Shown: positions 36,785 to 44,684 of the stretch, piece after piece
Position numbering within the stretch: the stretch's first letter is position 1
Layout of the letters: every line of letters starts with the position of its first letter
NCBI GenBank assembly: GCA_947650155.1
Contig: CANSUS010000007.1
Location: 1 to 64,000 of the forward strand
Origin: an uncultured Lachnospiraceae bacterium
GTDB taxonomy: Bacteria > Bacillota > Clostridia > Lachnospirales > Lachnospiraceae
Reading direction: 5' to 3'
Length of the DNA stretch: 64,000 nucleotides
Position numbers and translations under genes: made by a program
Notes under the pieces: generated by a model
Seen by the model: only the letters and a program-made list of their open reading frames with translations
Databases searched by the model: none
Told to the model about the DNA's origin: nothing

Positions 36785-38347
36785 TCATTGTTCACAAACA
36801 ATATCCTCCATTCTAATTTCCTCCCAATTTTCATAATCCTCTTTACAAAAATCATGCGTAATTAAAATGATCATAGCGTTACTTTCATTCAAAATATGAA
36901 TGACTTGTTTTTTTGTCTCCTGATCCATTGCCGAAAAAGGCTCGTCCAATAATAGAATTCTTTTATTCTGAACCCATGCGCGACATATTTTTAATAATTG
37001 TTGTTCCCCGCCGCTTAATAAAGCTGCATTCTTCATTTGTTTTACCTGTTCATATAAATTTACATTGCTCATTTGTCGATCCAGATTGTCTTGATTCAAT
37101 TCATAAGAATGAAACACAGTAACATTTTGTTCAAAACCACCTAAAAACACATGCTGATTTTGAGAAAGATAGAAAAATGCATTTTCAGCAATTCTACTTT
37201 TTTTCTGATCGATAATTACACTCCCACTATAGTCCATCCAATTTGCCAGAACATTTAATAATGTTGACTTTCCACTTCCGCTTGCACCCCTTAGTACATA
37301 CTTTTTATTCATCTCAAATGTTACATTATATTCTAATACTTTATTTGCATACTCTACTTTAACATCAGAAACTTTAATTTGTTTTTGCGGCATATCTCCT
37401 CTGTCTTTTTGTGGATTATATATAAAAAATTCTTCTAATATATCTACTACTTCTTTCGTAGAATTAATTGTATTGATATCATAAAGAATTTCTTCCACTG
37501 GTTCTGTAAAACTCTGCGCATATGTAAGCGCTGCGACAATAACTCCGGCTGTAATATAACCTCTCTGAAATAAAATCCCACATAAAATAAACACTAATAA
37601 GTCAATAAGACATACCGCGGTTCCTGATATAATATTACTGTCTACTTTGGCATATCCATATTTTTTACGTTTCTTTGTAAGGTTATCTGTAATTTTGCCA
37701 TTCTGATATTGAAATCCCTTTATGCTTTTACTATCGATTAAATCAAATCCTTTCAATATATCTGTCATATTTTTTGTATAATTTTCCGCTTCTCCCATAA
37801 ACTCTTTTCCAGCTTTACTCAATTTACGCTTATAAAACTTTGGAGAAATACCTGATAAAATTGATAATGACAATAACACGAAACAAATCAACCAATTCGT
37901 ATGATACGCAATAACAAATACATAGATTAAAACAGACATAACCGACTTAATCAAAGCTGTCCAGGGAGTTAAATAATCTTGTTCTATCTGTGTTATCTGG
38001 TTAGTCAACATAGAAAGATATTCCCCATAATTCTTTTTTGTATAATCTTTATAATCCATTGTCGTTAATTTTTCAAAACATTTCTTTTTTAATCTGTTTT
38101 CAAAACTAAGCGCACTTTTCCAAACAAATCGTTCCGATACCCATGTTGCCGCCAAATATATGATAAAACTTATACAATATAATACGATTAAACTGCCAAA
38201 ATGAAAGTTTTTATCTATAATCAATGCATCTACTAAATATTTATTGTATGCAGGAATAAATGAAATCGCTGCTGTCGCAATAAATGTAAATAGAACCTGC
38301 ATAAAGATATATTTTTTTGTTTTAAGTAATTCCTTTTTTACTGTCAT
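36785..38347 (-). CDS. ABC exporter, fused membrane and ATPase domains
   Basis: Half-transporter of 520 residues. About six membrane segments occupy the first 300 residues. The ATPase has Walker A GASGSGKST, signature LLSGGEQQLL, Walker B ILLLDEP and switch His in LITHDF. The ATPase part is short, about 190 residues. GAGGAAG precedes ATG 38347. It stands alone between two terminators, with no regulator or precursor peptide next to it. A homodimeric exporter of peptides or small molecules is likely; the substrate cannot be inferred. A TATAAT box lies at about 38375 on the minus strand with a poor -35. Confidence 0.85.
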   Translation of the reverse strand: MTVKKELLKTKKYIFMQVLFTFIATAAISFIPAYNKYLVDALIIDKNFHFGSLIVLYCISFIIYLAATWVSERFVWKSALSFENRLKKKCFEKLTTMDYKDYTKKNYGEYLSMLTNQITQIEQDYLTPWTALIKSVMSVLIYVFVIAYHTNWLICFVLLSLSILSGISPKFYKRKLSKAGKEFMGEAENYTKNMTDILKGFDLIDSKSIKGFQYQNGKITDNLTKKRKKYGYAKVDSNIISGTAVCLIDLLVFILCGILFQRGYITAGVIVAALTYAQSFTEPVEEILYDINTINSTKEVVDILEEFFIYNPQKDRGDMPQKQIKVSDVKVEYANKVLEYNVTFEMNKKYVLRGASGSGKSTLLNVLANWMDYSGSVIIDQKKSRIAENAFFYLSQNQHVFLGGFEQNVTVFHSYELNQDNLDRQMSNVNLYEQVKQMKNAALLSGGEQQLLKICRAWVQNKRILLLDEPFSAMDQETKKQVIHILNESNAMIILITHDFCKEDYENWEEIRMEDIVCEQ

Positions 38348-38448
38348 GTGTACTTCCTCTTATCTCTTCGTATATATCGATATTATAATGTTTTGTTATA
38401 CGTAAACATACAATCTCTGGAAAATTTTTGAATTCTATGAAACAATAA

Positions 38449-38487
38449 AAATGCATGGTTATGAATTAATGTCATTTCCATGCATTT
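38449..38487 (-). terminator. Terminator of the fructose PTS operon
   Basis: Perfect 10-bp arms AAATGCATGG (38449-38458) and CCATGCATTT (38478-38487). On the minus strand the stem is followed by TTATTGTTT. The rest of the gap 38348-38562 holds no gene. Confidence 0.75.
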
Positions 38488-38562
38488 CTATCATAAATAC
38501 ATTATATCTCATTATTTCTAAATGATTAAACTGTTTTTTTAAATTTAACAAAATAATTTTTC

Positions 38563-40191
38563 TTACTTTAATGATAAATTCACACTTCTGATTTTATCCC
38601 GTACTTTCAAAATCATGGACGGCGTCACAGACAATTCATCAAATCCCATTCTGAGAAACTCTTCCGTCAATGTGGTATCCGCGCCAAGTTCCCCACAGAT
38701 CCCTACCCAACAGTCCTCTTTATGTCCATTTTCCACTACCATTTTAAGCATTCTTAAAACTGCCTCGTGATGAGAGTCATAAATAGAATCAAGTTTCGGA
38801 TTCTGTCTGTCGATTGCCAAAGTATACTGCGTCAGATCATTGGTGCCAATGGAGAAAAAGTCTACTTCCTTTGCCAGAAGGTCGCTGATCATGACTGCTG
38901 CCGGCGTTTCGATCATAATTCCGATCTCCGCATCTTTGTAGGGAAGATTTTCCTGATCCAGTTCCGCCTTCACTTCTGCAATTATTTCTTTGATTTCTTT
39001 TACTTCCCGTACGGAAATAATCATGGGAAACATAATGGATATTGTACCATAGTAACTTGCACGGTAAATTGCGCGAAGCTGTGTCTTGAAAATCTCTTTT
39101 CTGTCAAGACAAATACGAATCGCCCGATAACCCATCGCCGGATTTTCTTCTTTTTCCAGACCAAAATAATCCACCTGTTTATCAGCGCCTATATCCAGGG
39201 TACGGATAATCACCTTTTTTCCCGCCATATTTTCCGCTACCGTCTTATATGCATTGAACTGTACTTCTTCTGTCGGAAAATCTTCGGATTCCAGAAACAA
39301 AAATTCACTTCGGAATAATCCGATTCCTCCGGCGTCGTTGGCAAGCACATTTGCCACGTCCGCCACACTTCCGATGTTAGCGTAAAGATGAATCTTTTTC
39401 CCGTCTAAAGTAACATTATCCTTTCCTTTTAACTCTTGAAGAAGACGTTTTTTCTGTTCGTCCTCTTCCTTTAATTTTTCATATCTTAAAAGAGTTTCCC
39501 GATCCGGTTCCACATAAAGCGTTCCTTCATAACCGTCTACAATGCCCCATTTTCCGTCCATTTCTTCCAAATTATCCAAACTTACACCGATCAGAGCCGG
39601 AATATTCATTGTACGGGCAAGAATGGCAGTATGAGAATTTGTGGAACCTTTTCTTGTTACAAAAGAAAGTACTTTCGACTTATCCAGCTGCACGGTTTCA
39701 CTGGGCGCCAAATCCTCCGCCAATAAAATTACCGGTTCGTCTCCCATCTCTTTTCCTTCCGATGCGCCCTGTAGAACAGAAATAACCCTGTTGCTGATAT
39801 CCCGTACATCTGCTGCACGTTCCCGCATATACTCGTCTTCCATTGCAGAAAACATTCCGGCAAAATTATCGCCTGTTGTCGCCGTTGCAAATTCGGCATT
39901 CACTTCCTGCGACCGGATCATATTGGTAATGGATTCTATATAATCTAAATCATCTAACATCATCTTATGTACTTCAAAAATCATGGCATTCACTTCTCCG
40001 ACTTCCTTTAATGCCTTATCATAAAGTACAGTAAGCTGATCTTTCGCTTTTTCTCTTGCAGAGGTAAAACGGATTACCTCTGCCTCTGTATCATGAATTT
40101 TTATTCGCTTTACCTGATGATCTTTTTTACCATACACGGAAAGTCTGCCGATTGCAATTCCACCAAATACACTTTTACCTTTCAGTAACAT
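38563..40191 (-). CDS. ptsI: Phosphoenolpyruvate-protein phosphotransferase (PTS enzyme I)
   Basis: Cytoplasmic enzyme I of 542 residues; it takes phosphate from PEP and passes it to HPr. The phosphorylated His187 is in GSTNSHTAILART. PEP-binding motifs GIGLFRSEFLF, MIETPAAVMISD and FSIGTNDLTQYTLAIDR are present, as is the active-site Cys in WVGICGELG. Length is slightly below the usual 570. AGGGG precedes the ATG. It is the last gene of the fru operon, 19 bp after the HPr-like gene, so fructose likely controls it. Another ptsI may exist elsewhere in the genome. Confidence 0.93.
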   Translation of the reverse strand: MLLKGKSVFGGIAIGRLSVYGKKDHQVKRIKIHDTEAEVIRFTSAREKAKDQLTVLYDKALKEVGEVNAMIFEVHKMMLDDLDYIESITNMIRSQEVNAEFATATTGDNFAGMFSAMEDEYMRERAADVRDISNRVISVLQGASEGKEMGDEPVILLAEDLAPSETVQLDKSKVLSFVTRKGSTNSHTAILARTMNIPALIGVSLDNLEEMDGKWGIVDGYEGTLYVEPDRETLLRYEKLKEEDEQKKRLLQELKGKDNVTLDGKKIHLYANIGSVADVANVLANDAGGIGLFRSEFLFLESEDFPTEEVQFNAYKTVAENMAGKKVIIRTLDIGADKQVDYFGLEKEENPAMGYRAIRICLDRKEIFKTQLRAIYRASYYGTISIMFPMIISVREVKEIKEIIAEVKAELDQENLPYKDAEIGIMIETPAAVMISDLLAKEVDFFSIGTNDLTQYTLAIDRQNPKLDSIYDSHHEAVLRMLKMVVENGHKEDCWVGICGELGADTTLTEEFLRMGFDELSVTPSMILKVRDKIRSVNLSLK

Positions 40192-40210
40192 GTAACCCCT
40201 CCGTTCCTGT

Positions 40211-40468
40211 TTACAGATTTTCTTCTAAAAATTTACCAAGCGCCTCTATTGCTTCTTCTTCCTTTTCACCGTTTGTTCTGACAATGATTTCTTCTCCGCA
40301 CTTTGCACCCAGTCCCATAATCCCGAAAATACGTTTTGCATCTGCTTCTTTTTCTCCCTTACAGATTGTTACAGTACACGGATAAGCTGCCGCCTCTTTT
40401 ACAAATAATCCTGCCGGTCTTGCATGAATGCCTTCTTTGTCCTTAATTACATATTTGATTTCTTTCAT
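40211..40468 (-). CDS. HPr-like phosphocarrier protein lacking the regulatory Ser46
   Basis: Small PTS phosphocarrier of 85 residues from ATG 40468, set by GGAGG eight bases upstream. Catalytic His15 is intact in GIHARPAG. Position 46, where Gram-positive HPr has the Ser phosphorylated by HPr kinase (motif KSIMG), is Arg here: KRIFGIMGLG, codon CGT. It should therefore carry phosphate from enzyme I to FruA but not act as a CcpA corepressor through Ser46-P. It sits between fruA and ptsI. A second, canonical HPr is expected elsewhere in the chromosome. Confidence 0.88.
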   Translation of the reverse strand: MKEIKYVIKDKEGIHARPAGLFVKEAAAYPCTVTICKGEKEADAKRIFGIMGLGAKCGEEIIVRTNGEKEEEAIEALGKFLEENL

Positions 40469-40533
40469 AGTCTCTTTCCTCCATTTTGATATCATATTTT
40501 TTCATGTTTACTTTTTAAATCCTATACTCTTTA

Positions 40534-42453
40534 TTATTTATGAATCTCTTTTTTTAATACGCCAAGCAGCACACAGGATACTGCTGAACCGACTGCAAGA
40601 GCAATCAGGTACATCAACGGATTTCCTACGGTCAGGAATACAAAGATTCCTCCGTGAGGCGCCATAAGCGTACAATGAAATGCCATTGACAACGCTCCTG
40701 ACACGGCTGCTCCCGCTACACAGGCCGGCAATACACGAAGCGGATCTGCCGCTGCAAAAGGTATCGCGCCCTCTGTGATAAAAGACAGCCCCATGATAAA
40801 ATTGGTAGGTCCGGCCTTTCTTTCTTCTGCTGTAAATTTATTTTTGAAAAACAAAGTTGCAAGAGCAATGGCAATCGGAGGCACCATACCGCCTATCATC
40901 ACTGCCGCCATAATGTTGTAATTACCCGCTGCAATCGACGCCGTACCAAAAACGTATGCCGCTTTATTCACAGGGCCTCCCATGTCAACAGACATCATGC
41001 CGCCAAGCAATGCCCCTAATAAAACAGCGCTCGCACCATTCATACTGTTAAGACCGTTATTGATCAAAGTATTTAACCCACCAATAGGCGGTTCAACAAG
41101 ATAAGTCATAATCAGCCCGATAATTAAAATTCCAAAAAGCGGATAAAGCAATACCGGTTTTAAACCTTCCAAACTATCGGGAAGTTTATCAAAAATTTTC
41201 TTTAACAGTTTTACCACATATCCTGCAAGAAAACCTGCGGCCAATGCTCCTAAAAAGCCTGAAGTTCCGCCTGCCGCGATAGAACCTCCTACGAAACCTA
41301 CTGCAAGACCGGGACGGTCTGCAATACTCATCGCGATAAATCCTGCAAGAATCGGAAGCATGAATCCAAATGCGGCGTCACCGATTTGTTTAAACATTGC
41401 CGCAAAAGAAGTAATTGTACCAAAATTTCCTCTTTCTTCCAGTGATAAAGAATTCAGGTCAACGGAAAAACCATCGATTAAAAATGCTATTGCAATTAAT
41501 ATACCGCCGCCTACTACAAAGGGAAGCATATGGGATACTCCATTCATCAGGTTCTTGTAAATCTGATGACCAATACTGTCACTTTCTCCGCCATCCTCTG
41601 TTGCTTCAGCTTTTCCATTCCCATGATAAACAGACGCCTGACCGTTCATTGCTTTTGTAAGCAATTCTTCGGCTTTACTGATACCGTCCGCTACTTTACA
41701 CTGGATTACCTGCTTTCCGTCAAATCGGTCCATAGGCACTTGCGTATCAGCCGCTACAATAATACAATCCGCCTCATTGATTTCGCTTTTTGTCAGCACA
41801 TTTTTTGCACCGCCTGAACCTCTTGTTTCTACTTTTATTCTACACCCTAATTCTTTTGCCTTTTTTTCCAGGCTTTCTGCCGCCATATAAGTATGCGCAA
41901 TTCCCGTAGGGCATCCTGTTACGGCAAGGATAAATTTCTGATTCTCTGCAGAATTTTTATTTTGTTCCACGATTTTTTTATTTTCTGCTTCGTCCTTTTC
42001 TTCCTCTGCTTTATCAATAACTTTTAAAAATTCCTCTACTGTTTTCGCATTTCTCAAACTGCCTGTAAAATATTCATCCATAAGAAGCACCGATAATTTA
42101 CTCAATACATCCAAATGTACATTGTCTTCTGTATTTGGCGCTGCAATCAGAAAAATCAGGTTTACCTTTTCTCCATCCAGCGCATCGAAATCCACTCCTT
42201 CCGGTATCACCATCGCCGCAAGTCCCGGCTTTGTCACTGCATTGGATTTACAATGGGGAATGGCTATGCCCTCTCCAATTCCGGTAGTGCTTTCTTCTTC
42301 TCTGGCATACACTCCTTTCCGGTAGGTCTCAACATCATTTATCTTTCCGCTCTTTGCCATAAGATCTACCATTTGATCCAGCGCTTCTTTTTTTCCTGCT
42401 GCAGCGCCTTGAAGTTCAATGCTTTCTTCTGATAATAATTCTCTGATCTTCAT
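40534..42453 (-). CDS. fruA: Fructose PTS transporter EIIABC
   Basis: Membrane transporter of 639 residues that imports fructose as fructose-1-phosphate. Domain order is A-B-C. EIIA spans residues 1 to about 145 with phospho-His67 in IAIPHCKS. EIIB begins near residue 172 with phospho-Cys181 in LAVTGCPTGIAHTYMAAE. EIIC, with about nine membrane segments, runs from about residue 290. A charged linker joins A and B. CGGAGG sets the start. It lies between fruK and the HPr-like gene in the operon, with gaps of about 60 bp. Confidence 0.93.
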   Translation of the reverse strand: MKIRELLSEESIELQGAAAGKKEALDQMVDLMAKSGKINDVETYRKGVYAREEESTTGIGEGIAIPHCKSNAVTKPGLAAMVIPEGVDFDALDGEKVNLIFLIAAPNTEDNVHLDVLSKLSVLLMDEYFTGSLRNAKTVEEFLKVIDKAEEEKDEAENKKIVEQNKNSAENQKFILAVTGCPTGIAHTYMAAESLEKKAKELGCRIKVETRGSGGAKNVLTKSEINEADCIIVAADTQVPMDRFDGKQVIQCKVADGISKAEELLTKAMNGQASVYHGNGKAEATEDGGESDSIGHQIYKNLMNGVSHMLPFVVGGGILIAIAFLIDGFSVDLNSLSLEERGNFGTITSFAAMFKQIGDAAFGFMLPILAGFIAMSIADRPGLAVGFVGGSIAAGGTSGFLGALAAGFLAGYVVKLLKKIFDKLPDSLEGLKPVLLYPLFGILIIGLIMTYLVEPPIGGLNTLINNGLNSMNGASAVLLGALLGGMMSVDMGGPVNKAAYVFGTASIAAGNYNIMAAVMIGGMVPPIAIALATLFFKNKFTAEERKAGPTNFIMGLSFITEGAIPFAAADPLRVLPACVAGAAVSGALSMAFHCTLMAPHGGIFVFLTVGNPLMYLIALAVGSAVSCVLLGVLKKEIHK

Positions 42454-42513
42454 AATCCATACCTCCGTCCGTTATGACAACTGCTTGATTTCCATTTTTA
42501 ATACATTAAAATC

Positions 42514-43440
42514 TTATATTTTTATTTCAAGTTCTACATGATTGTCTTTCATTAAATCAAATACTTCTTTTTTTGTTGCCAGCTCATTGGAAAATGCTGA
42601 TGCGCTTCCGGTATAGAGTCCCATTTGAAATGCCCTTTCATAGTCTTTATACTCCAAATAACCTGCTAAAAATCCTGCCACCATAGAATCTCCGGCTCCT
42701 ACGGAATTTATGACTCTTCCTTTCGGAGCTTCTGACTGATATACGCTTCCGTCCTTCGCCGCCAATACGGCGCCGTCTCCTGCCATAGACACCAATACAT
42801 TTTCCGCACCCTTTTCCTGCAGCTGTTTTGCATAAAAAATCACATCTTCTTTTTCCATAATCTGCGTATGAAAAATTTCTCCCAATTCATGATTATTTGG
42901 CTTAATCAGAAAAGGATGGTACTGCAGTACGTTAACCAGAAGGTCTTTTGTAGCATCCACAACAATTCTTAGCTGTTTTTTCTCTAAACGTTTCATAATA
43001 TCCATGTACATTGTCCCCGGCATCACATCAGGAATACTGCCTGCCATTACTAAAATATCATCTTCGTTTAACTGATCCAGCCGTGTATAAAGTTTTTCTA
43101 TATCCTCTTTTCCAATGACCGGTCCCTGCCCGTTAATTTCCGTTTCCTGATCGGAGCGAAGCTTCACGTTAATCCTTGTCATTCCCTCTTTCACGGAAAG
43201 AAATTCTGTCTGAATCCCTCTGTCCTCCAAAAGTTCTTTTAGTTTATCTCCGGTAAACCCTGCCAAATATCCAAGCGCTGTGCTTTCAAATCCAAGATTT
43301 TTTAACACCATAGAAACGTTGATCCCTTTTCCGCCCGGAAATAAAATCTCTTCCGTTGTCCGGTTCACCATGCCGCAGGTAAAATGAGGCACCGTTAAAA
43401 TATAATCTAATGAAGGATTAAAAGTTAATGTGTAAATCAT
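42514..43440 (-). CDS. fruK: 1-phosphofructokinase
   Basis: Cytoplasmic PfkB-family kinase of 308 residues that converts fructose-1-phosphate to fructose-1,6-bisphosphate with ATP. The N-terminus MIYTLTFNPSLDYIL and the first PfkB motif (FPGGKGINVSMVLKNLG) are typical. The second motif with the catalytic Asp reads VINSVGAGDSMVAGFLAG. GGAAAGGA precedes the ATG. It follows fruR by 25 bp and precedes fruA. Tagatose-6-phosphate kinases are close relatives, but the operon decides for fructose. Confidence 0.92.
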   Translation of the reverse strand: MIYTLTFNPSLDYILTVPHFTCGMVNRTTEEILFPGGKGINVSMVLKNLGFESTALGYLAGFTGDKLKELLEDRGIQTEFLSVKEGMTRINVKLRSDQETEINGQGPVIGKEDIEKLYTRLDQLNEDDILVMAGSIPDVMPGTMYMDIMKRLEKKQLRIVVDATKDLLVNVLQYHPFLIKPNNHELGEIFHTQIMEKEDVIFYAKQLQEKGAENVLVSMAGDGAVLAAKDGSVYQSEAPKGRVINSVGAGDSMVAGFLAGYLEYKDYERAFQMGLYTGSASAFSNELATKKEVFDLMKDNHVELEIKI

Positions 43441-43465
43441 ATTTGATCACATCCTTTCCATTCGT

Positions 43466-44209
43466 TTACAGGTTCAAAATATTTTGGCACTTTTGAAATG
43501 CTTCCTGTTTCATGTCGGTCGTAATGATTGTGGCGCTTTCAAAAGGTGCAAAGGTAACGCTGGAAATTTGATTAAACTTACTGCTGTCTGCCAGTACATA
43601 ACATTCTCTGCAATTTTCCATAGATTTCTTTTTTACCATAGCTTCTCTTAATTCCGGGGTGGAAAATCCTTTTTGTATACTGATGCCATTGGTTCCAAAA
43701 AAACCTTTTGTAAAATTATACTTCTCCAAAGTTTCGACCGCCTCTTCCCCAACAATCGCTTCTGTTACTGCTTTGAACTCTCCTCCTAAAATGTAGACTT
43801 TACAGCCCTTTTCCGCCAGCCTTTTTGCATGGGTAATTGCATTTGTAACGAGTATTGCCTGCTTCTCAGTTATATAGTCAATCATAAATTCCGTCGTCGT
43901 TCCTGCGTCAATATATACAAAATCACCCGGTTTTATCAACCCTGCCGCGTATTTTGCAATGATCTCCTTCGCTTCCCTGTTTTGCTCTTTTCGATGGATT
44001 ACTTCGTCGTCTATTGTACTGTAAGCTGCATTTTTCAAAATTGCACCTCCGTGTACCTTTGTAAGCTGTCCATTTGCATCAAGCGCAGTCAGGTCTCTTC
44101 TGATCGTAGATTCCGAAGTATTTAATTCTGCCATTAACTGCTGTACTGTTACACTTCCTGTACGTTCCAGTATGGATAAAATCTTTGCAAATCTTTCTTC
44201 TGTGAGCAT
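43466..44209 (-). CDS. fruR: DeoR-family regulator of the fructose operon
   Basis: Repressor of 247 residues. A DeoR helix-turn-helix covers about residues 3-58 (ILSILERTGSVTVQQLMAEL, SESTIRRDLTALDANGQL). The C-terminal sugar-phosphate sensor fold shows IDAGTTTEFMIDYI and GFFGTNGIS. The ligand is likely fructose-1-phosphate, by analogy with other FruR proteins. AATGGAGG precedes the ATG. It is the first gene of the operon, so it regulates its own transcription. Seven phased repeats surround its promoter. Confidence 0.9.
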   Translation of the reverse strand: MLTEERFAKILSILERTGSVTVQQLMAELNTSESTIRRDLTALDANGQLTKVHGGAILKNAAYSTIDDEVIHRKEQNREAKEIIAKYAAGLIKPGDFVYIDAGTTTEFMIDYITEKQAILVTNAITHAKRLAEKGCKVYILGGEFKAVTEAIVGEEAVETLEKYNFTKGFFGTNGISIQKGFSTPELREAMVKKKSMENCRECYVLADSSKFNQISSVTFAPFESATIITTDMKQEAFQKCQNILNL

Positions 44210-44227
44210 TTATTACCTCCATTTCCG

Positions 44228-44317
44228 TTCAAATTCATTCAAAACCGTTCATATCTTATAATTGCATTATAAAGTCATATTCGGTCAAAGTCAATCATTT
44301 TCATTCAAATTCATTCA
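44228..44317. promoter_or_regulatory. Two clusters of 10-bp-phased FruR half sites
   Basis: TTCA elements begin at 44228, 44238 and 44248, exactly 10 bp apart. A second set begins at 44284 (GTCA), 44294 (ATCA), 44304 and 44314 (TTCA), again 10 bp apart. The first set lies downstream of the fruR start site; the second overlaps and precedes the -35. Direct repeats of this kind are typical of DeoR-family operators. Confidence 0.75.
44266..44294 (-). promoter_or_regulatory. Promoter of the fru operon
   Basis: On the minus strand TTGACT (44289-44294), 17-bp spacer, perfect TATAAT (44266-44271). It sits between the two repeat clusters. Confidence 0.8.
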
Positions 44318-44354
44318 CAAAAATCCCATGTCAAATTTGTGAAGAATCCATAAA

Positions 44355-44401
44355 AAAGGATGCCCTTTTATGAATTATAAATCCATAAAAGAGCATCCTT
44401 T
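44355..44401 (-). terminator. Terminator after the small membrane protein gene
   Basis: The 18-nt arms 44355-44372 and 44384-44401 pair with a single mismatch (AAAGGATGC...CTTTTATG). On the minus strand a T-rich run follows (44352-44357). It isolates the GH43 unit from the fru promoter. Confidence 0.85.
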
Positions 44402-44429
44402 CCATACATACAACTAAATTTTTCAATCA

Positions 44430-44684
44430 TTAATGCCTTCTTCTGTAAATCAGCACCCCGATATATCCTATAGAAACAACCGCCATAATTACAAGAGAAA
44501 TATTCACGATTTCTTCAAAAGTAACATGCCATACATTCACCAGAAACAAAGACGCAAGCAGCAGCATCGCCATAGAATATATAAAAGCAATCGCTGTTAC
44601 GACAAGCCAGGCAAGTATATCTTTTACAATATCAACCGCATATTCTTTTCCGCTTCTACCTTCTGTTTTCATCCTTTTATTCAA
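44430..44684 (-). CDS. Small membrane protein, two predicted helices
   Basis: Protein of up to 84 residues, not recognised. A basic N-terminus of about 18 residues is followed by two hydrophobic segments (about 22-50 and 58-80) and a C-terminal RRRH. The frame begins at TTG 44684, overlapping the GH43 stop by 8 bp; ATG 44672 is an alternative and neither has a convincing ribosome binding site. Support comes from its position between the GH43 gene and a strong terminator. It could assist or anchor the membrane-bound arabinanase. Confidence 0.55.
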   Translation of the reverse strand: MNKRMKTEGRSGKEYAVDIVKDILAWLVVTAIAFIYSMAMLLLASLFLVNVWHVTFEEIVNISLVIMAVVSIGYIGVLIYRRRH

